A model generated the notes under the pieces. The model saw only the letters and a program-made list of their open reading frames with translations, searched no databases and was not told where the DNA came from. A DNA stretch of 60,767 nt from Clostridia bacterium. Its GTDB lineage: Bacteria; Bacillota; Clostridia; Oscillospirales; Acutalibacteraceae. The translations under genes were made by a program, and so were the position numbers. Where the stretch lies: assembly GCA_017559305.1 (NCBI GenBank), contig JAFYSP010000009.1, positions 1-60,767 of the forward strand, read 5' to 3'. Of this stretch, positions 26,768-35,007 are shown in pieces (position 1 is the stretch's first letter; the number at the start of each line of letters is the position of its first letter).

Positions 26768-27607
26768 ATGGATATTAAAATTTCACTCACAGGCGATCTT
26801 GGAAGCGGCAAAAGTACCGTTGCAAAAATAATTTCCGACCAATATGGTTGTGAAACCTATTCAACCGGTAAAATCTGCCGAGCAATCGCCGAAAGTAAGG
26901 GTATATACGACATAAAGGAAATGAACCTTTATATGAAAACTCACCCCGAAGTTGACAAGGAAATTGACGACGGACTTGTGGCGCTTTCCAACTACGAAGG
27001 AAACATTATTATTGATTCCCGTATGGCGTGGCACTTCACAAAGGGCACATTCAAGGTTTATCTTTCCTGTGCTATTGACGTTGCTGCCGAGCGTATTTAT
27101 AATGACAACAGAGCAACCGAGTCTTATGCTTCGATAGAGGAAATGAAGCAGTCAAACATTCAAAGAAAAACCGCCGAAAACGGCAGATATTTCGAGCTTT
27201 ACGGCGTTAGAATCTTTGATATGACAAATTATGATCTTGTTGTAGATACCACCGCTGCGAGTGCAAAGGAAGCGGCTGAAATAATATCCGAAAACTGCAT
27301 TAAGTCTCAAAACGGTGGCAAAGATTATGACGGATACCTCTACCCCGCCCGACTTTTCCCCACACTTGATACTTCCGATGCCGATGACAGCAACGAGGTC
27401 ACAATTTGTTGCTACAATAATAATTTTTACATACTTCAAGGTCACAAGGTTGTACTCGATGCAATCCGAAATGATGAAAAGCTCATTCCTTGCAAGATTG
27501 CAACACCAGAAAATCCCGAATTTTTTGAAAATTATTCGGTAGGCGATTATCGTGAGTGGTTTACCGAGTACAAAAATCTCGGCAGACGTGAGTTTACAAG
27601 GTATTGA
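26768..27607 (+). CDS. Cytidylate kinase-like P-loop protein with C-terminal ParB-like segment
   Basis: The 279-residue product begins with a nucleoside-monophosphate kinase fold. The Walker A loop GDLGSGKST is at 9-17, TYSTGKICRAIA at 30-42 matches the cytidylate-kinase substrate loop, and IIIDSRMAWHF at 80-90 is the central strand. After about residue 185 comes an extra domain in which NFYILQGHKVVLDAIRND and IPCKI (219-243) resemble the G-H-x-x-x-x-x-A core of ParB/sulfiredoxin folds. True Cmk is about 225 residues and lacks this. The GGGGG-rich site upstream supports the ATG at 26768. The stop is one base before the next gene. Confidence 0.75.
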   Translation: MDIKISLTGDLGSGKSTVAKIISDQYGCETYSTGKICRAIAESKGIYDIKEMNLYMKTHPEVDKEIDDGLVALSNYEGNIIIDSRMAWHFTKGTFKVYLSCAIDVAAERIYNDNRATESYASIEEMKQSNIQRKTAENGRYFELYGVRIFDMTNYDLVVDTTAASAKEAAEIISENCIKSQNGGKDYDGYLYPARLFPTLDTSDADDSNEVTICCYNNNFYILQGHKVVLDAIRNDEKLIPCKIATPENPEFFENYSVGDYREWFTEYKNLGRREFTRY

Positions 27608-27608
27608 T

Positions 27609-28115
27609 ATGGTCATTCTGATAACGGGGGCATCACACTCTGGCAAAACTCTACTTGCTCAAAGGATGCTCGAAAAATATAACTATCCTTACCTTTCGAT
27701 TGACCACTTGAAAATGGGACTTATCCGATCGGGGTTTACCGATTTAACTCCTTTAAGTACCGATGAAGAATTAACATCTCTGCTTTGGCCTGTAGTCAGC
27801 GAAATGATAAAAACCGCTATCGAAAACGGGCAAAATCTTATAGTTGAGGGATGCTACGTTCCTTTTGATTGGAAGGATTCTTTCGGAGAAGAATATCTCC
27901 GACATATCGACTATCGTCTGCTTATAATGAGCGAGGAATACATAAGAAAGCATTTTGATGATATAAAGGGATTTGAAAACGTTATCGAAAAGCGGATTTG
28001 CGATGATTTTTGTATTGAAGACGCAATTTGTGATAACAAAAAACTTTTGGCAAATGCCGAAAAGTACCGACTGCCATATACTTTGATAGACGGAAAATTT
28101 GAAATAAAGATATAA
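27609..28115 (+). CDS. AAA/zeta-toxin-like P-loop kinase
   Basis: A 168-residue P-loop protein with ITGASHSGKT as Walker A (residues 5-14), SIDHLKMG as the substrate-binding turn and NLIVEGCYVPFDW as the Walker B-like strand. It resembles small ATP-dependent kinases of the 2-phosphoglycerate/adenylate kinase-like or zeta-toxin type. The substrate is unknown. It starts one base after the cytidylate-kinase-like gene, so the two are translated together and probably act in one process. Confidence 0.75.
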   Translation: MVILITGASHSGKTLLAQRMLEKYNYPYLSIDHLKMGLIRSGFTDLTPLSTDEELTSLLWPVVSEMIKTAIENGQNLIVEGCYVPFDWKDSFGEEYLRHIDYRLLIMSEEYIRKHFDDIKGFENVIEKRICDDFCIEDAICDNKKLLANAEKYRLPYTLIDGKFEIKI

Positions 28116-28117
28116 AA

Positions 28118-28143
28118 AAACGAGTCGTGCGACTCGTTTTTTT
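28118..28143. terminator. Bidirectional terminator
   Basis: AAACGAGTC GTGC GACTCGTTT with A and T runs on the two sides, between convergent genes. Confidence 0.85.
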
Positions 28144-28144
28144 G

Positions 28145-29068
28145 TTATCCGTTTATGAGTTTTTGGAACATATCTTCAAAAATCGCCTCGTGGTCGATTG
28201 CCGTGACCTTTCGCATTAATGGTCTTGTAGCATCCGTGACATAGCTTTTATCGTCTGCAAGATGAGGTTTTGGCGTTAACTCGGTTGTGATAAACCTACC
28301 ACCCTTATCAAGCATCCACGCTGCCGCAATCACGTCAAAAAGGACTCTCGACCAAAACATTTCTCCCTTTTTGATATTGATTACGATATTATAAAATCTG
28401 CCGTAAAGGAAATCGCAAAGTTTATTTTTACCCTCTATTTTTTCCTTGAGTGCATTTACCGAAATATTAAAGCTGTCTATAACTCCGCCAAAAGCAGGAG
28501 TCTGAACAAATTTAAGGTCGGACTCATATAAAAGTTTGGTAGCAATTGGATCTTGGTCAAAGTTGAACTCGCCCCAGGTATCCTTTCTGCCGCCAAGCAA
28601 GGTTACCACTATTCTATCTGTTATGGAAGGATCTATAAGCATTGCAGAAATAATATTTACGGGGCAACCCATACCAACGATATATAAGGGATTTTCTTTG
28701 GTGTATTGCTTTGATTTTTCGATAATAAATCTTACACCTTCATTATCACAGTTTGAGATGGAATCCGAAAGATAACCTTTGCAACCTTTTTTGACTATAG
28801 GAATAAGGTCCTCTCTGTCTGCCGCCTTTAAGACCTCTATTATCTCGTCATAGCTTTTTTCCATTCCCTCCTCGGCGCTTGAAACAGGGCCTGTCGGAAC
28901 AGGAATATAAAAAGGCGCAGCAATAATGCCAACAATATTTACCTTTTCGGGAGAGCGAAGCAAATATGCAAGAGCAAACTGATCGTCCACCTCGCAATAA
29001 GCATCGGTATCGACTATAATATCTGCTACTCCATTTGGCACGGTTATGATATTTTCGGGACAAGACAT
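28145..29068 (-). CDS. Nucleoside hydrolase (inosine-uridine preferring type)
   Basis: Ribonucleoside N-glycosidase of 307 residues. IVDTDAYCEVDDQFALAYLL matches the D-x-D-x-x-x-D-D calcium site, IVGMGCPVNIISAML the family's mid-protein helix and WSRVLFDVIAAAWML the C-terminal metal Asp. The spacing D-A-Y-C-E-V-D-D differs from the usual D-P-G-I-D-D, so specificity may differ from classical members. The A-rich leader carries GCAGGTGATT before the ATG. It is monocistronic, between the kinase pair and the 5S gene. Confidence 0.85.
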   Translation of the reverse strand: MSCPENIITVPNGVADIIVDTDAYCEVDDQFALAYLLRSPEKVNIVGIIAAPFYIPVPTGPVSSAEEGMEKSYDEIIEVLKAADREDLIPIVKKGCKGYLSDSISNCDNEGVRFIIEKSKQYTKENPLYIVGMGCPVNIISAMLIDPSITDRIVVTLLGGRKDTWGEFNFDQDPIATKLLYESDLKFVQTPAFGGVIDSFNISVNALKEKIEGKNKLCDFLYGRFYNIVINIKKGEMFWSRVLFDVIAAAWMLDKGGRFITTELTPKPHLADDKSYVTDATRPLMRKVTAIDHEAIFEDMFQKLING

Positions 29069-29140
29069 AAAAAATCACCTGCTACATAATTTTAGATAAT
29101 TATATATCAGGCGATTTAAAATGTAAATATAAAAAATAAA

Positions 29141-29162
29141 AAGGACTGCTGTTGCAGTCCTT
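29141..29162 (-). terminator. Terminator of the 5S rRNA gene
   Basis: AAGGACTGC TGTT GCAGTCCTT, followed on the minus strand by a T-rich run. It starts directly after the 5S terminal stem. Confidence 0.85.
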
Positions 29163-29169
29163 AAATTGT

Positions 29170-29285
29170 GTTGGCATCAACCTATCTTTCCGGGCCGTCT
29201 CCAGCCAAGTATTGTGGGCACCAGTGAGCTTAACTGCCGTGTTCGGGATGGGAACGGGTGTACCCTCACCATAATCAACACCAAC
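29170..29285 (-). rRNA. 5S ribosomal RNA
   Basis: On the minus strand the sequence contains the diagnostic TACACCCGTTCCCATCCCGA and ACACGGCAGTTAAGC. The ends pair as GTTGGTGTTG with a matching 3' strand (terminal helix of about 10 pairs). About 116 bases. No 16S or 23S gene is nearby, so this is a solitary 5S gene. Confidence 0.95.
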
Positions 29286-29313
29286 TATGTGCGCCTCGTT
29301 GGGCGCAAGAATG

Positions 29314-29342
29314 ATAATAACACAAACAAAATGAAAATGCAA
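29314..29342 (-). promoter_or_regulatory. Promoter of the solitary 5S gene
   Basis: On the minus strand TTGCAT, 17 bases, TATTAT. A small hairpin GCGCC TCGTT GGGCGC lies between it and the mature 5S end. Confidence 0.65.
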
Positions 29343-29372
29343 GTGTTTTTTTAAATTTTTTCAAAAAATTTT

Positions 29373-30188
29373 TTATTCGGCATTTTCGCAAGGATTTTGC
29401 GACCGAATTGCCGACATTTTATAGTCTACAATTGAGAATCTTGAATAGGTCAAAAGCGATGCCGCAAAGTATGGAACGACCCAGACTATTGGCAATGCAA
29501 AGATGCACAAAATGATAAGTGGCAAAAATCTTAAAAGCATCAGCAATACTGATGATACCCTGCCCTTTGCGATGGCGTTTGAAACGCGGAAAGCATCAAA
29601 GGGGTCAATCTTATCGTCAGAGAAAATTACGGGCAACACCAAGAAGTGTCTTGCGATGAGGGCTATAAAAAGTATCACTCCAACAATGCCGAGAACAATC
29701 CAGAACATAAAAACTGCGTTTTGCACACTTTTTGCAAAATATCCCGAATTTGCTATAAGTCCTTTAGCCCAGGTGGCAACGCTAAAAGGTAAACTGCAGA
29801 TAAGAAAATAACCGTATATTCTCCAAATAAAGCCGAAACCTATATCAATTGCTTTTTTGTAATCCGCTTTTGTTTCGTAATAATAAAAGAGGGTATCAAG
29901 GGGTTCGTCTGCACCTGCTACCGTTTGCCACAGCCATCTTGCCGAGCCGATATAAAGTGGGCAAAAGCAGAACAATTCCAAAGCCGTTGCAACAAGGGTT
30001 ATCACAGTTGCGACTAATACCGAAGCCGAGGAGGACAAGTTTTGCGAAAAAATCATACCGACGAGCGACTGAAAAAGTAGTTTGACGCCAAGAGCCGCTG
30101 CGACAATGCAAAATACTGCAATCACGTGATGCCACTTATTTTTAAGTGTTGTCTTTGCCGTTTGCATTGCGATTTTGGTTTTGTGCAT
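29373..30188 (-). CDS. Polytopic membrane protein, DUF975-like
   Basis: A 271-residue protein with about six hydrophobic segments (near 22-40, 58-82, 118-140, 158-185, 215-245). The layout and the motif DPFDAFRVSNAIAKG resemble DUF975-type integral membrane proteins, which have no known function; the assignment is tentative. GGAGGACATAAA precedes the ATG. It follows thrS in the same direction with a 26-base gap and is probably co-transcribed from the T-box promoter. Confidence 0.6.
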   Translation of the reverse strand: MHKTKIAMQTAKTTLKNKWHHVIAVFCIVAAALGVKLLFQSLVGMIFSQNLSSSASVLVATVITLVATALELFCFCPLYIGSARWLWQTVAGADEPLDTLFYYYETKADYKKAIDIGFGFIWRIYGYFLICSLPFSVATWAKGLIANSGYFAKSVQNAVFMFWIVLGIVGVILFIALIARHFLVLPVIFSDDKIDPFDAFRVSNAIAKGRVSSVLLMLLRFLPLIILCIFALPIVWVVPYFAASLLTYSRFSIVDYKMSAIRSQNPCENAE

Positions 30189-30214
30189 TTTATGTCCTCC
30201 TGAATAATCGTTAA

Positions 30215-32158
30215 TTAAAGTTTTTTGGTTGCAATCTCCTCAAGGCAGTTTGCAAGGAAGGTGTCAGCGTTCATAGCGCCGAGGTCACCCTCTTTTCTTG
30301 AACGGACAGAGATTGTACCTGCCTCTAAATCCTTATCTCCCAAAAGTACCATATAAGGAACCTTCTGGAGTTGTGCTTCTCTGATTTTGTATCCGATCTT
30401 CTCACTTCTGTCGTCAACCTCTACACGCATACCTGCGTTTTCGAGTTTCTTTTTAAGTTCGAAAGAAGCATCGTGATGACGGTCGGCAATGGGGAGAATT
30501 CTGACCTGCTCGGGAGCGAGCCAGAGGGGGAATGCACCTGCATATTTTTCGATAAGAAGAGCAAGTGTTCTCTCATAGCAACCGATTGAGGTTCTGTGAA
30601 TGATATAAGGATTTTTCTTTGTGCCGTCACTTGCAACATATTCCATGCCGAATTTTTCAGCAAGCATCTGGTCAATCTGAATTGTAATAAGGGTATCTTC
30701 TTTACCGTGAACGTTCTTGATCTGAATATCAAGTTTAGGTCCGTAGAATGCGGCTTCGCCTACGCCGACCTTGAAAGGAATTTCGAGGTGGTTAAGGATT
30801 TTTTCCATAACGCCCTGTGCCTCGTTCCACTGTTCCTCGGTGCCGATATATTTTTCTCTGTTATAGGGATCCCACTGTGAGAATCTGTAGGATACGTCCT
30901 CATAAAGACCGAGTGTTTTGAGCATAAAGGTTGTAAGTTCCAAGCAAGACTTGAATTCTTCCTCAAGTTGCTCGGGGGTACACATAAGGTGACCTTCAGA
31001 AATTGTGAACTGACGGACACGGATAAGACCGTGCATTTCGCCTGAATCCTCGTTTCTGAAAAGTGTTGAGGTTTCGTTATAACGAAGTGGCAGATCACGA
31101 TAGGATCTTGCGCGGTTTAAGTATGCCTGATACTGGAACGGGCAGGTCATGGGACGAAGTGCAAAAACTTCTTCCTCGTCGGCTTTTGCAGGGTCGCCCA
31201 TAATGAACATACCGTCCTGATAATGATCCCAGTGTCCCGAAATCTTATAAAGGTCGCTCTTTGCCATATATGGAGTCTTGGTGAGCTGCCAACCTCTCTT
31301 TTGCTCCTCATCCTCAACGAATCTCTGCAAAAGTTGAATAATTCTTGCGCCCTTGGGAAGAAGAATGGGAAGTCCCTGACCGATAAGGTCGGAAGTTGTG
31401 AAAAGTTCAAGTTCACGGCCGAGTTTATTATGGTCGCGCTTTTTAGCCTCTTCAACTGCCAAAAGGTGTGCTTCAAGGTCACTTGCCTTGGTAAAGGCAG
31501 TACCATAAATTCTTTGGAGCATCTTGCGGTTTGAGTCGCCTCTCCAATATGCGCCTGTAGCGGCGGTAAGTTTAAATGCCTTTACAAGTCCTGTCGACAT
31601 TATATGAGGACCTGCACAAAGGTCAACGAAATCGCCCTGACGGTAGAATGAAAGTTCGGCGTCTTCGGGAAGGTCGGAAATAAGTTCCACCTTATAATCC
31701 TCTCCCTTTTCAGAGAAGAATTTAAGTGCCTCGGCTCTGTCCATTGTGAAGCGCTCGATTGCAAGATTTTCCTTGACTATTGCCTTCATTTCTGCCTCGA
31801 GTGCCTCAAGGTCAGCAGGGGTCAATGGCTTTTCGATATCTATATCGTAATAAAAACCGTCGTCAACCGAGGGACCGATTGCAAGTTTTGCCTCGGGATA
31901 TTTTCTCTTGATTGCCTGTGCCAAGATATGAGATGCTGTATGACGGAATGCGCCTCTGCCCTCTTCATCGTCAAAGGTGAGAATTCCGAGTTCGCAGTCG
32001 CTGTCAAGCACTGTGCGGATATCTACAACCTTTCCGTTAAGTGTTGCGGCAAATGCAGACTTTGCAAGACCTGCACCGATAGATGCCGCTACGTCGTAAG
32101 CCGATACTCCGCTTTCATACTCACGGACTACTCCGCCTTTAAGTGTTACTTTTATCAT
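30215..32158 (-). CDS. thrS: Threonyl-tRNA synthetase
   Basis: Class II aminoacyl-tRNA synthetase that charges tRNA-Thr. The 647-residue product has a TGS domain (1-62), the editing domain with HTASHILAQAI and the SAD zinc-type motif, a catalytic core with motif 2 (FRNEDSGEMHGLIRVRQFTI) and motif 3 (IGCYERTLALLIE), zinc ligands (MTCPFQYQAYL), and a C-terminal anticodon-binding domain (WLAPEQVRILPI). Length is normal. It is preceded by a T-box leader, so expression should rise when tRNA-Thr is uncharged. Confidence 0.97.
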   Translation of the reverse strand: MIKVTLKGGVVREYESGVSAYDVAASIGAGLAKSAFAATLNGKVVDIRTVLDSDCELGILTFDDEEGRGAFRHTASHILAQAIKRKYPEAKLAIGPSVDDGFYYDIDIEKPLTPADLEALEAEMKAIVKENLAIERFTMDRAEALKFFSEKGEDYKVELISDLPEDAELSFYRQGDFVDLCAGPHIMSTGLVKAFKLTAATGAYWRGDSNRKMLQRIYGTAFTKASDLEAHLLAVEEAKKRDHNKLGRELELFTTSDLIGQGLPILLPKGARIIQLLQRFVEDEEQKRGWQLTKTPYMAKSDLYKISGHWDHYQDGMFIMGDPAKADEEEVFALRPMTCPFQYQAYLNRARSYRDLPLRYNETSTLFRNEDSGEMHGLIRVRQFTISEGHLMCTPEQLEEEFKSCLELTTFMLKTLGLYEDVSYRFSQWDPYNREKYIGTEEQWNEAQGVMEKILNHLEIPFKVGVGEAAFYGPKLDIQIKNVHGKEDTLITIQIDQMLAEKFGMEYVASDGTKKNPYIIHRTSIGCYERTLALLIEKYAGAFPLWLAPEQVRILPIADRHHDASFELKKKLENAGMRVEVDDRSEKIGYKIREAQLQKVPYMVLLGDKDLEAGTISVRSRKEGDLGAMNADTFLANCLEEIATKKL

Positions 32159-32211
32159 ATTATATCCTCCGTTTTGGGATTTAATTTATTTGGTTGTTGG
32201 GTGCGATGAAT

Positions 32212-32400
32212 AGTACGTCCACCTTATAGATTCCGCCTTTGGCGGTGCTTCGCACTTCGACTTCGCTACGCTCCGCTCAGAATGACATAAGGCGAACTAC
32301 GCTCAGGATGACAATTTGACTTTTCGCTCTGTCGTTCCGAGCAAGGTCGAAATCCGAGCGAAACGAGGATCGAATGGTGCAAAGCAACATTCAAAATCTC
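32212..32400. repeat. Dispersed intergenic repeat tract
   Basis: Between the thrS ATG and the T-box terminator lies a non-coding tract with several variants of one motif: CGCTCAGAATGACAT (32274-32288), CGCTCAGGATGACA, and GTCGTTCCGAGCAAGG. Such TCATTCTGAGCG-type units recur in intergenic regions of many bacterial genomes. No ORF or structured RNA consensus is apparent otherwise. Because it separates the T-box from thrS, it appears to be an insertion into the leader. Confidence 0.55.
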
Positions 32401-32428
32401 ATGGCGAAAAGTAACGATAAACAAAAAA

Positions 32429-32461
32429 GAACTCCGCCCCAAAAATATGGGGTGAAGTTCT
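32429..32461 (-). terminator. T-box regulated terminator
   Basis: On the minus strand AGAACTTCACCCC / GGGGCGGAGTTCT is followed by a T run. It overlaps the T-box antiterminator element. Confidence 0.85.
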
Positions 32462-32655
32462 ATTACTCCACGGTTCCACCCAAATTGCAGTTTCCTGCCA
32501 CTTTTAGATGCCTGTAACGGAGCATCACACCGTTTACCTCATCGGCAACGCTCGGGGGTGGTCTTCACATTCCCTATCTCAAAGCGGCTTTCAGCCACGG
32601 CCGCCTCTCTCTTTTAGCATCAGGAGTGCTACTCTTCCCTTCACAGCTTTATTTT
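32430..32655 (-). promoter_or_regulatory. T-box leader of thrS
   Basis: The minus strand carries the T-box GGGTGGAACCGTGGAG (about 32466-32481), which pairs with the tRNA acceptor end. An upstream stem I contains GAAGGGAAGAG and a candidate specifier ACC at 32560-32562 after GAAG. ACC is a Thr codon, matching thrS. Uncharged tRNA-Thr should stabilise the antiterminator over the terminator at 32429-32461. Confidence 0.92.
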
Positions 32656-32661
32656 TTTAAT

Positions 32662-32690
32662 ATTATATAACCTAAAATTTATAAAGTCAA
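32662..32690 (-). promoter_or_regulatory. Promoter of the T-box/thrS transcript
   Basis: On the minus strand TTGACT (32685-32690), 17 bases, TATAAT (32662-32667), immediately before the T-box leader. Confidence 0.85.
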
Positions 32691-32800
32691 GTTTTTCTTG
32701 ATTTATATATTTTTATAATATATAATCAAATTACAAAATATGAATTTAACACGGGGCTAAAAGAAAAGCTCCGCTTTCGGCAGTTTAAAAGGAGGACGTT

Positions 32801-33604
32801 ATGGAATTTAATTTTGAAACTCCCTTGATTTTACGGCTTCGCAAAATCGCTCACAGTAAAACTATGCTTTGGTGCGGAATTATGTTCGCGGTCATAACTG
32901 TTTTATTTGCAGGACTTTCCATTATCTCTTTTCATCCGCAAAACATCGATGAGCATTTTTATATAATGGTCGGTTATTTTGTTTTTAATGCTTTGCTCTC
33001 TGCTTCATTTTTTACAGTGTTTTTTTCCTCAAGAAACAAGGATACCGTTTTGCCGACGGGTGGCTTTACTGCGGCAGGCATAATATGCCTTATTTCCATT
33101 CTTGTTTTAGCCGCAATATATGTGTTCTGTTTTGATGTCTTAAAATTGTATTTTTCTTTAATCGCGATTACTTATCTTGGAAACATATTTCGTGGTGGAA
33201 GTATTAATTTTGATCCAATAATAAGCGATTTTACTAAACTGGGCAATATATATGTCGCTGCAGCTTTTATAATTCCCGTGCTGCTTTCATTGGCTTTGGC
33301 ACTTGCCTTTTTCTCCGCATCAAGTGTTGCAAGAAATAACAAGCCGAGAAAGTTTTTCCCCATTATCCTTGCCATCATCAGCTTTGTTATATTGACATTT
33401 TTTGTGCTTGGAATTGTATATTATATGTTTATAGATGGCTTTACCGCCCTTATAGATATGATAAAAAGCAGTTCTTTATTCACTTTCGGCGGTGCAGTAA
33501 TATTTGCATATTATTTTTGTATGTTTGCTTTCACTTCGTCTATCTCAATTCTTTGCGGTTGTGTTGGAATTGGTTTTGCAAAGGCATCAAGGAGAATTAA
33601 ATAA
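32801..33604 (+). CDS. Hypothetical polytopic membrane protein
   Basis: A 267-residue protein with six hydrophobic helices (near 23-45, 52-75, 85-110, 145-172, 185-212, 228-255). No family or motif was recognised. AAAGGAGG precedes the ATG strongly. The stop overlaps the pth start (TAATG), so translation is coupled to pth. Base composition is like its neighbours. The function is unknown. Confidence 0.7.
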   Translation: MEFNFETPLILRLRKIAHSKTMLWCGIMFAVITVLFAGLSIISFHPQNIDEHFYIMVGYFVFNALLSASFFTVFFSSRNKDTVLPTGGFTAAGIICLISILVLAAIYVFCFDVLKLYFSLIAITYLGNIFRGGSINFDPIISDFTKLGNIYVAAAFIIPVLLSLALALAFFSASSVARNNKPRKFFPIILAIISFVILTFFVLGIVYYMFIDGFTALIDMIKSSSLFTFGGAVIFAYYFCMFAFTSSISILCGCVGIGFAKASRRIK

Positions 33605-34203
33605 TGTTTTTCAGAAAAAATAATTCGAGTTACGATTACTTGATAGTAGGCCTTGGAAATATCGGCGCCCGTTATAACGGCACTCGTCACAACGTGGGTT
33701 TTGAATGTGTAAACGAGCTTGAAAAGATGTTTGTCTTTAAGCCATACAAGGAAAAATTCAAGGCGCAAATATCAGAATGTGAAATTAGCGGCAAACGTTG
33801 TCTCGTGGCAAAGCCGGTTACATTTATGAATCTTTCGGGCGAGGCGGTAAAGCAGATCACCGCATTTTACAAGATACCTATGGAAAAGGTTATTGTGATA
33901 TCCGACGATATTGAACTCGATGCAGGACGGCTTCGTGTGAGAAGAAACGGAAGTCACGGCGGTCACAACGGACTTCGCAACATTATCGACCTTTGCGGAA
34001 CGAGTGAGTTTCCAAGAGTTAAAATCGGTGTCGGCAAAAAGCCGCATCCCGAATACGACCTTGCAGATTGGGTGCTCTCCTGCTACAAGGGTGAAGATGG
34101 CGACAAGATAAAAGCGGCTATTTCTAATGCCGCAAAGGCGGTTTGTGAAATAATCAAAAATGGCACTGACAGTGCCATGAATATATACAATCGGCAGGGA
34201 TAA
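33604..34203 (+). CDS. pth: Peptidyl-tRNA hydrolase
   Basis: Releases tRNA from peptidyl-tRNA dropped off ribosomes. The 199 residues include VGLGNIGARYNGTRHNVGF with the catalytic His, and the VISDDIELDAGRLRVRRNGS loop with the Asp, followed by SHGGHNGLRNI, all diagnostic. Length is typical. The N-terminal start overlaps the membrane protein stop, and mfd starts 3 bases after the pth stop. The pth-mfd order is widespread in Bacillota. Confidence 0.96.
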   Translation: MFFRKNNSSYDYLIVGLGNIGARYNGTRHNVGFECVNELEKMFVFKPYKEKFKAQISECEISGKRCLVAKPVTFMNLSGEAVKQITAFYKIPMEKVIVISDDIELDAGRLRVRRNGSHGGHNGLRNIIDLCGTSEFPRVKIGVGKKPHPEYDLADWVLSCYKGEDGDKIKAAISNAAKAVCEIIKNGTDSAMNIYNRQG

Positions 34204-34206
34204 TAA

Positions 34207-34920
34207 ATGAAATTTATCCGAGATGCGCTCGGCCGTTTGCCCGACTATAAAGAGGTTTTGCTCGATATAGAAAAAGGGCGGTTGCCGATTGCCTGTTTCG
34301 GTCTTACCAACATACACCGAACGGTTTTTGCCGCAGAACTTATAAAGAAATTCGGCAAAAAAGGTATGATGATACTACCGAGTGAGCAAGAGGCAATAAA
34401 GGTTGCCGAGGACCTTACAAGCTTTGGTATTACGGCGCTCAACTTTCCCTCAAGGGACTATTCTTTGAGGGCTGAAGTAAGGTCGGCTGAATACGAGCAC
34501 ATAAGAATAGGAACCCTATCTAATCTTTTAGATGGGGCTTTTGACATGCTCATTTTGACCCCGAAAAGTGCTGTGGGCAGAACAATTCCCAAAGAAATGC
34601 TCAAAAATTTGCGCTTTAAGATTAGCGTCGGCGACAGTATTCCGATAGACGCTTTATCCGAAAAACTCATCTCGGCAGGATACAGCCGATGCGAGATGGT
34701 AAGCGGTGCGGGACAGTTTGCAATAAGGGGCAGTATCGTCGATATTTATTCCCCGACCTCTTCAGACCCTTACAGAATTGATTTTTGGGGTGACGAGGTC
34801 GATTCTCTTGCAACCTTTGATGCTCAAAGTCAGAGAAGAATTGAAAACATTGATGAAATAACGGTAGTCCCTGCGGCTGAAAGCAGTATTTTCGACCGAG
34901 AAGGACTAATCGAAAAATAA
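34207..34920 (+). CDS. mfd: Mfd N-terminal fragment (UvrB-like/UvrA-binding region)
   Basis: A 237-residue fragment matching the Mfd N-terminus: LPIACFGLTNIHRTVFAAEL, GKKGMMILPSEQEA, YSLRAEV, GQFAIRGSIVDIYSP and YRIDFWGDEVDSL are typical of the UvrB-homology domains D1-D2. Unlike UvrB, it lacks a functional Walker A, as is normal for Mfd. It ends at the TAA described for the whole locus. If translated alone it could compete for UvrA, but it would have no motor. Confidence 0.75.
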   Translation: MKFIRDALGRLPDYKEVLLDIEKGRLPIACFGLTNIHRTVFAAELIKKFGKKGMMILPSEQEAIKVAEDLTSFGITALNFPSRDYSLRAEVRSAEYEHIRIGTLSNLLDGAFDMLILTPKSAVGRTIPKEMLKNLRFKISVGDSIPIDALSEKLISAGYSRCEMVSGAGQFAIRGSIVDIYSPTSSDPYRIDFWGDEVDSLATFDAQSQRRIENIDEITVVPAAESSIFDREGLIEK

Positions 34921-35007
34921 AATGCAAAACTCAAAAGTAAGAAACTTACCGACAAGCGCAGAGAAATAATTTACCGTGATATTGACAGTCTGAAATCGGG
35001 AGTTTCG

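Noticed and set aside
29166..29354. A 62-codon frame across the 5S region
   Set aside because: It overlaps the 5S rRNA gene and its promoter and has no ribosome binding site; the RNA explains the sequence.
34918..34920. Reassignment of TAA as a sense codon
   Set aside because: No other gene in the window has an internal TAA, and TAA ends many of the genes, so genetic-code change is not supported.
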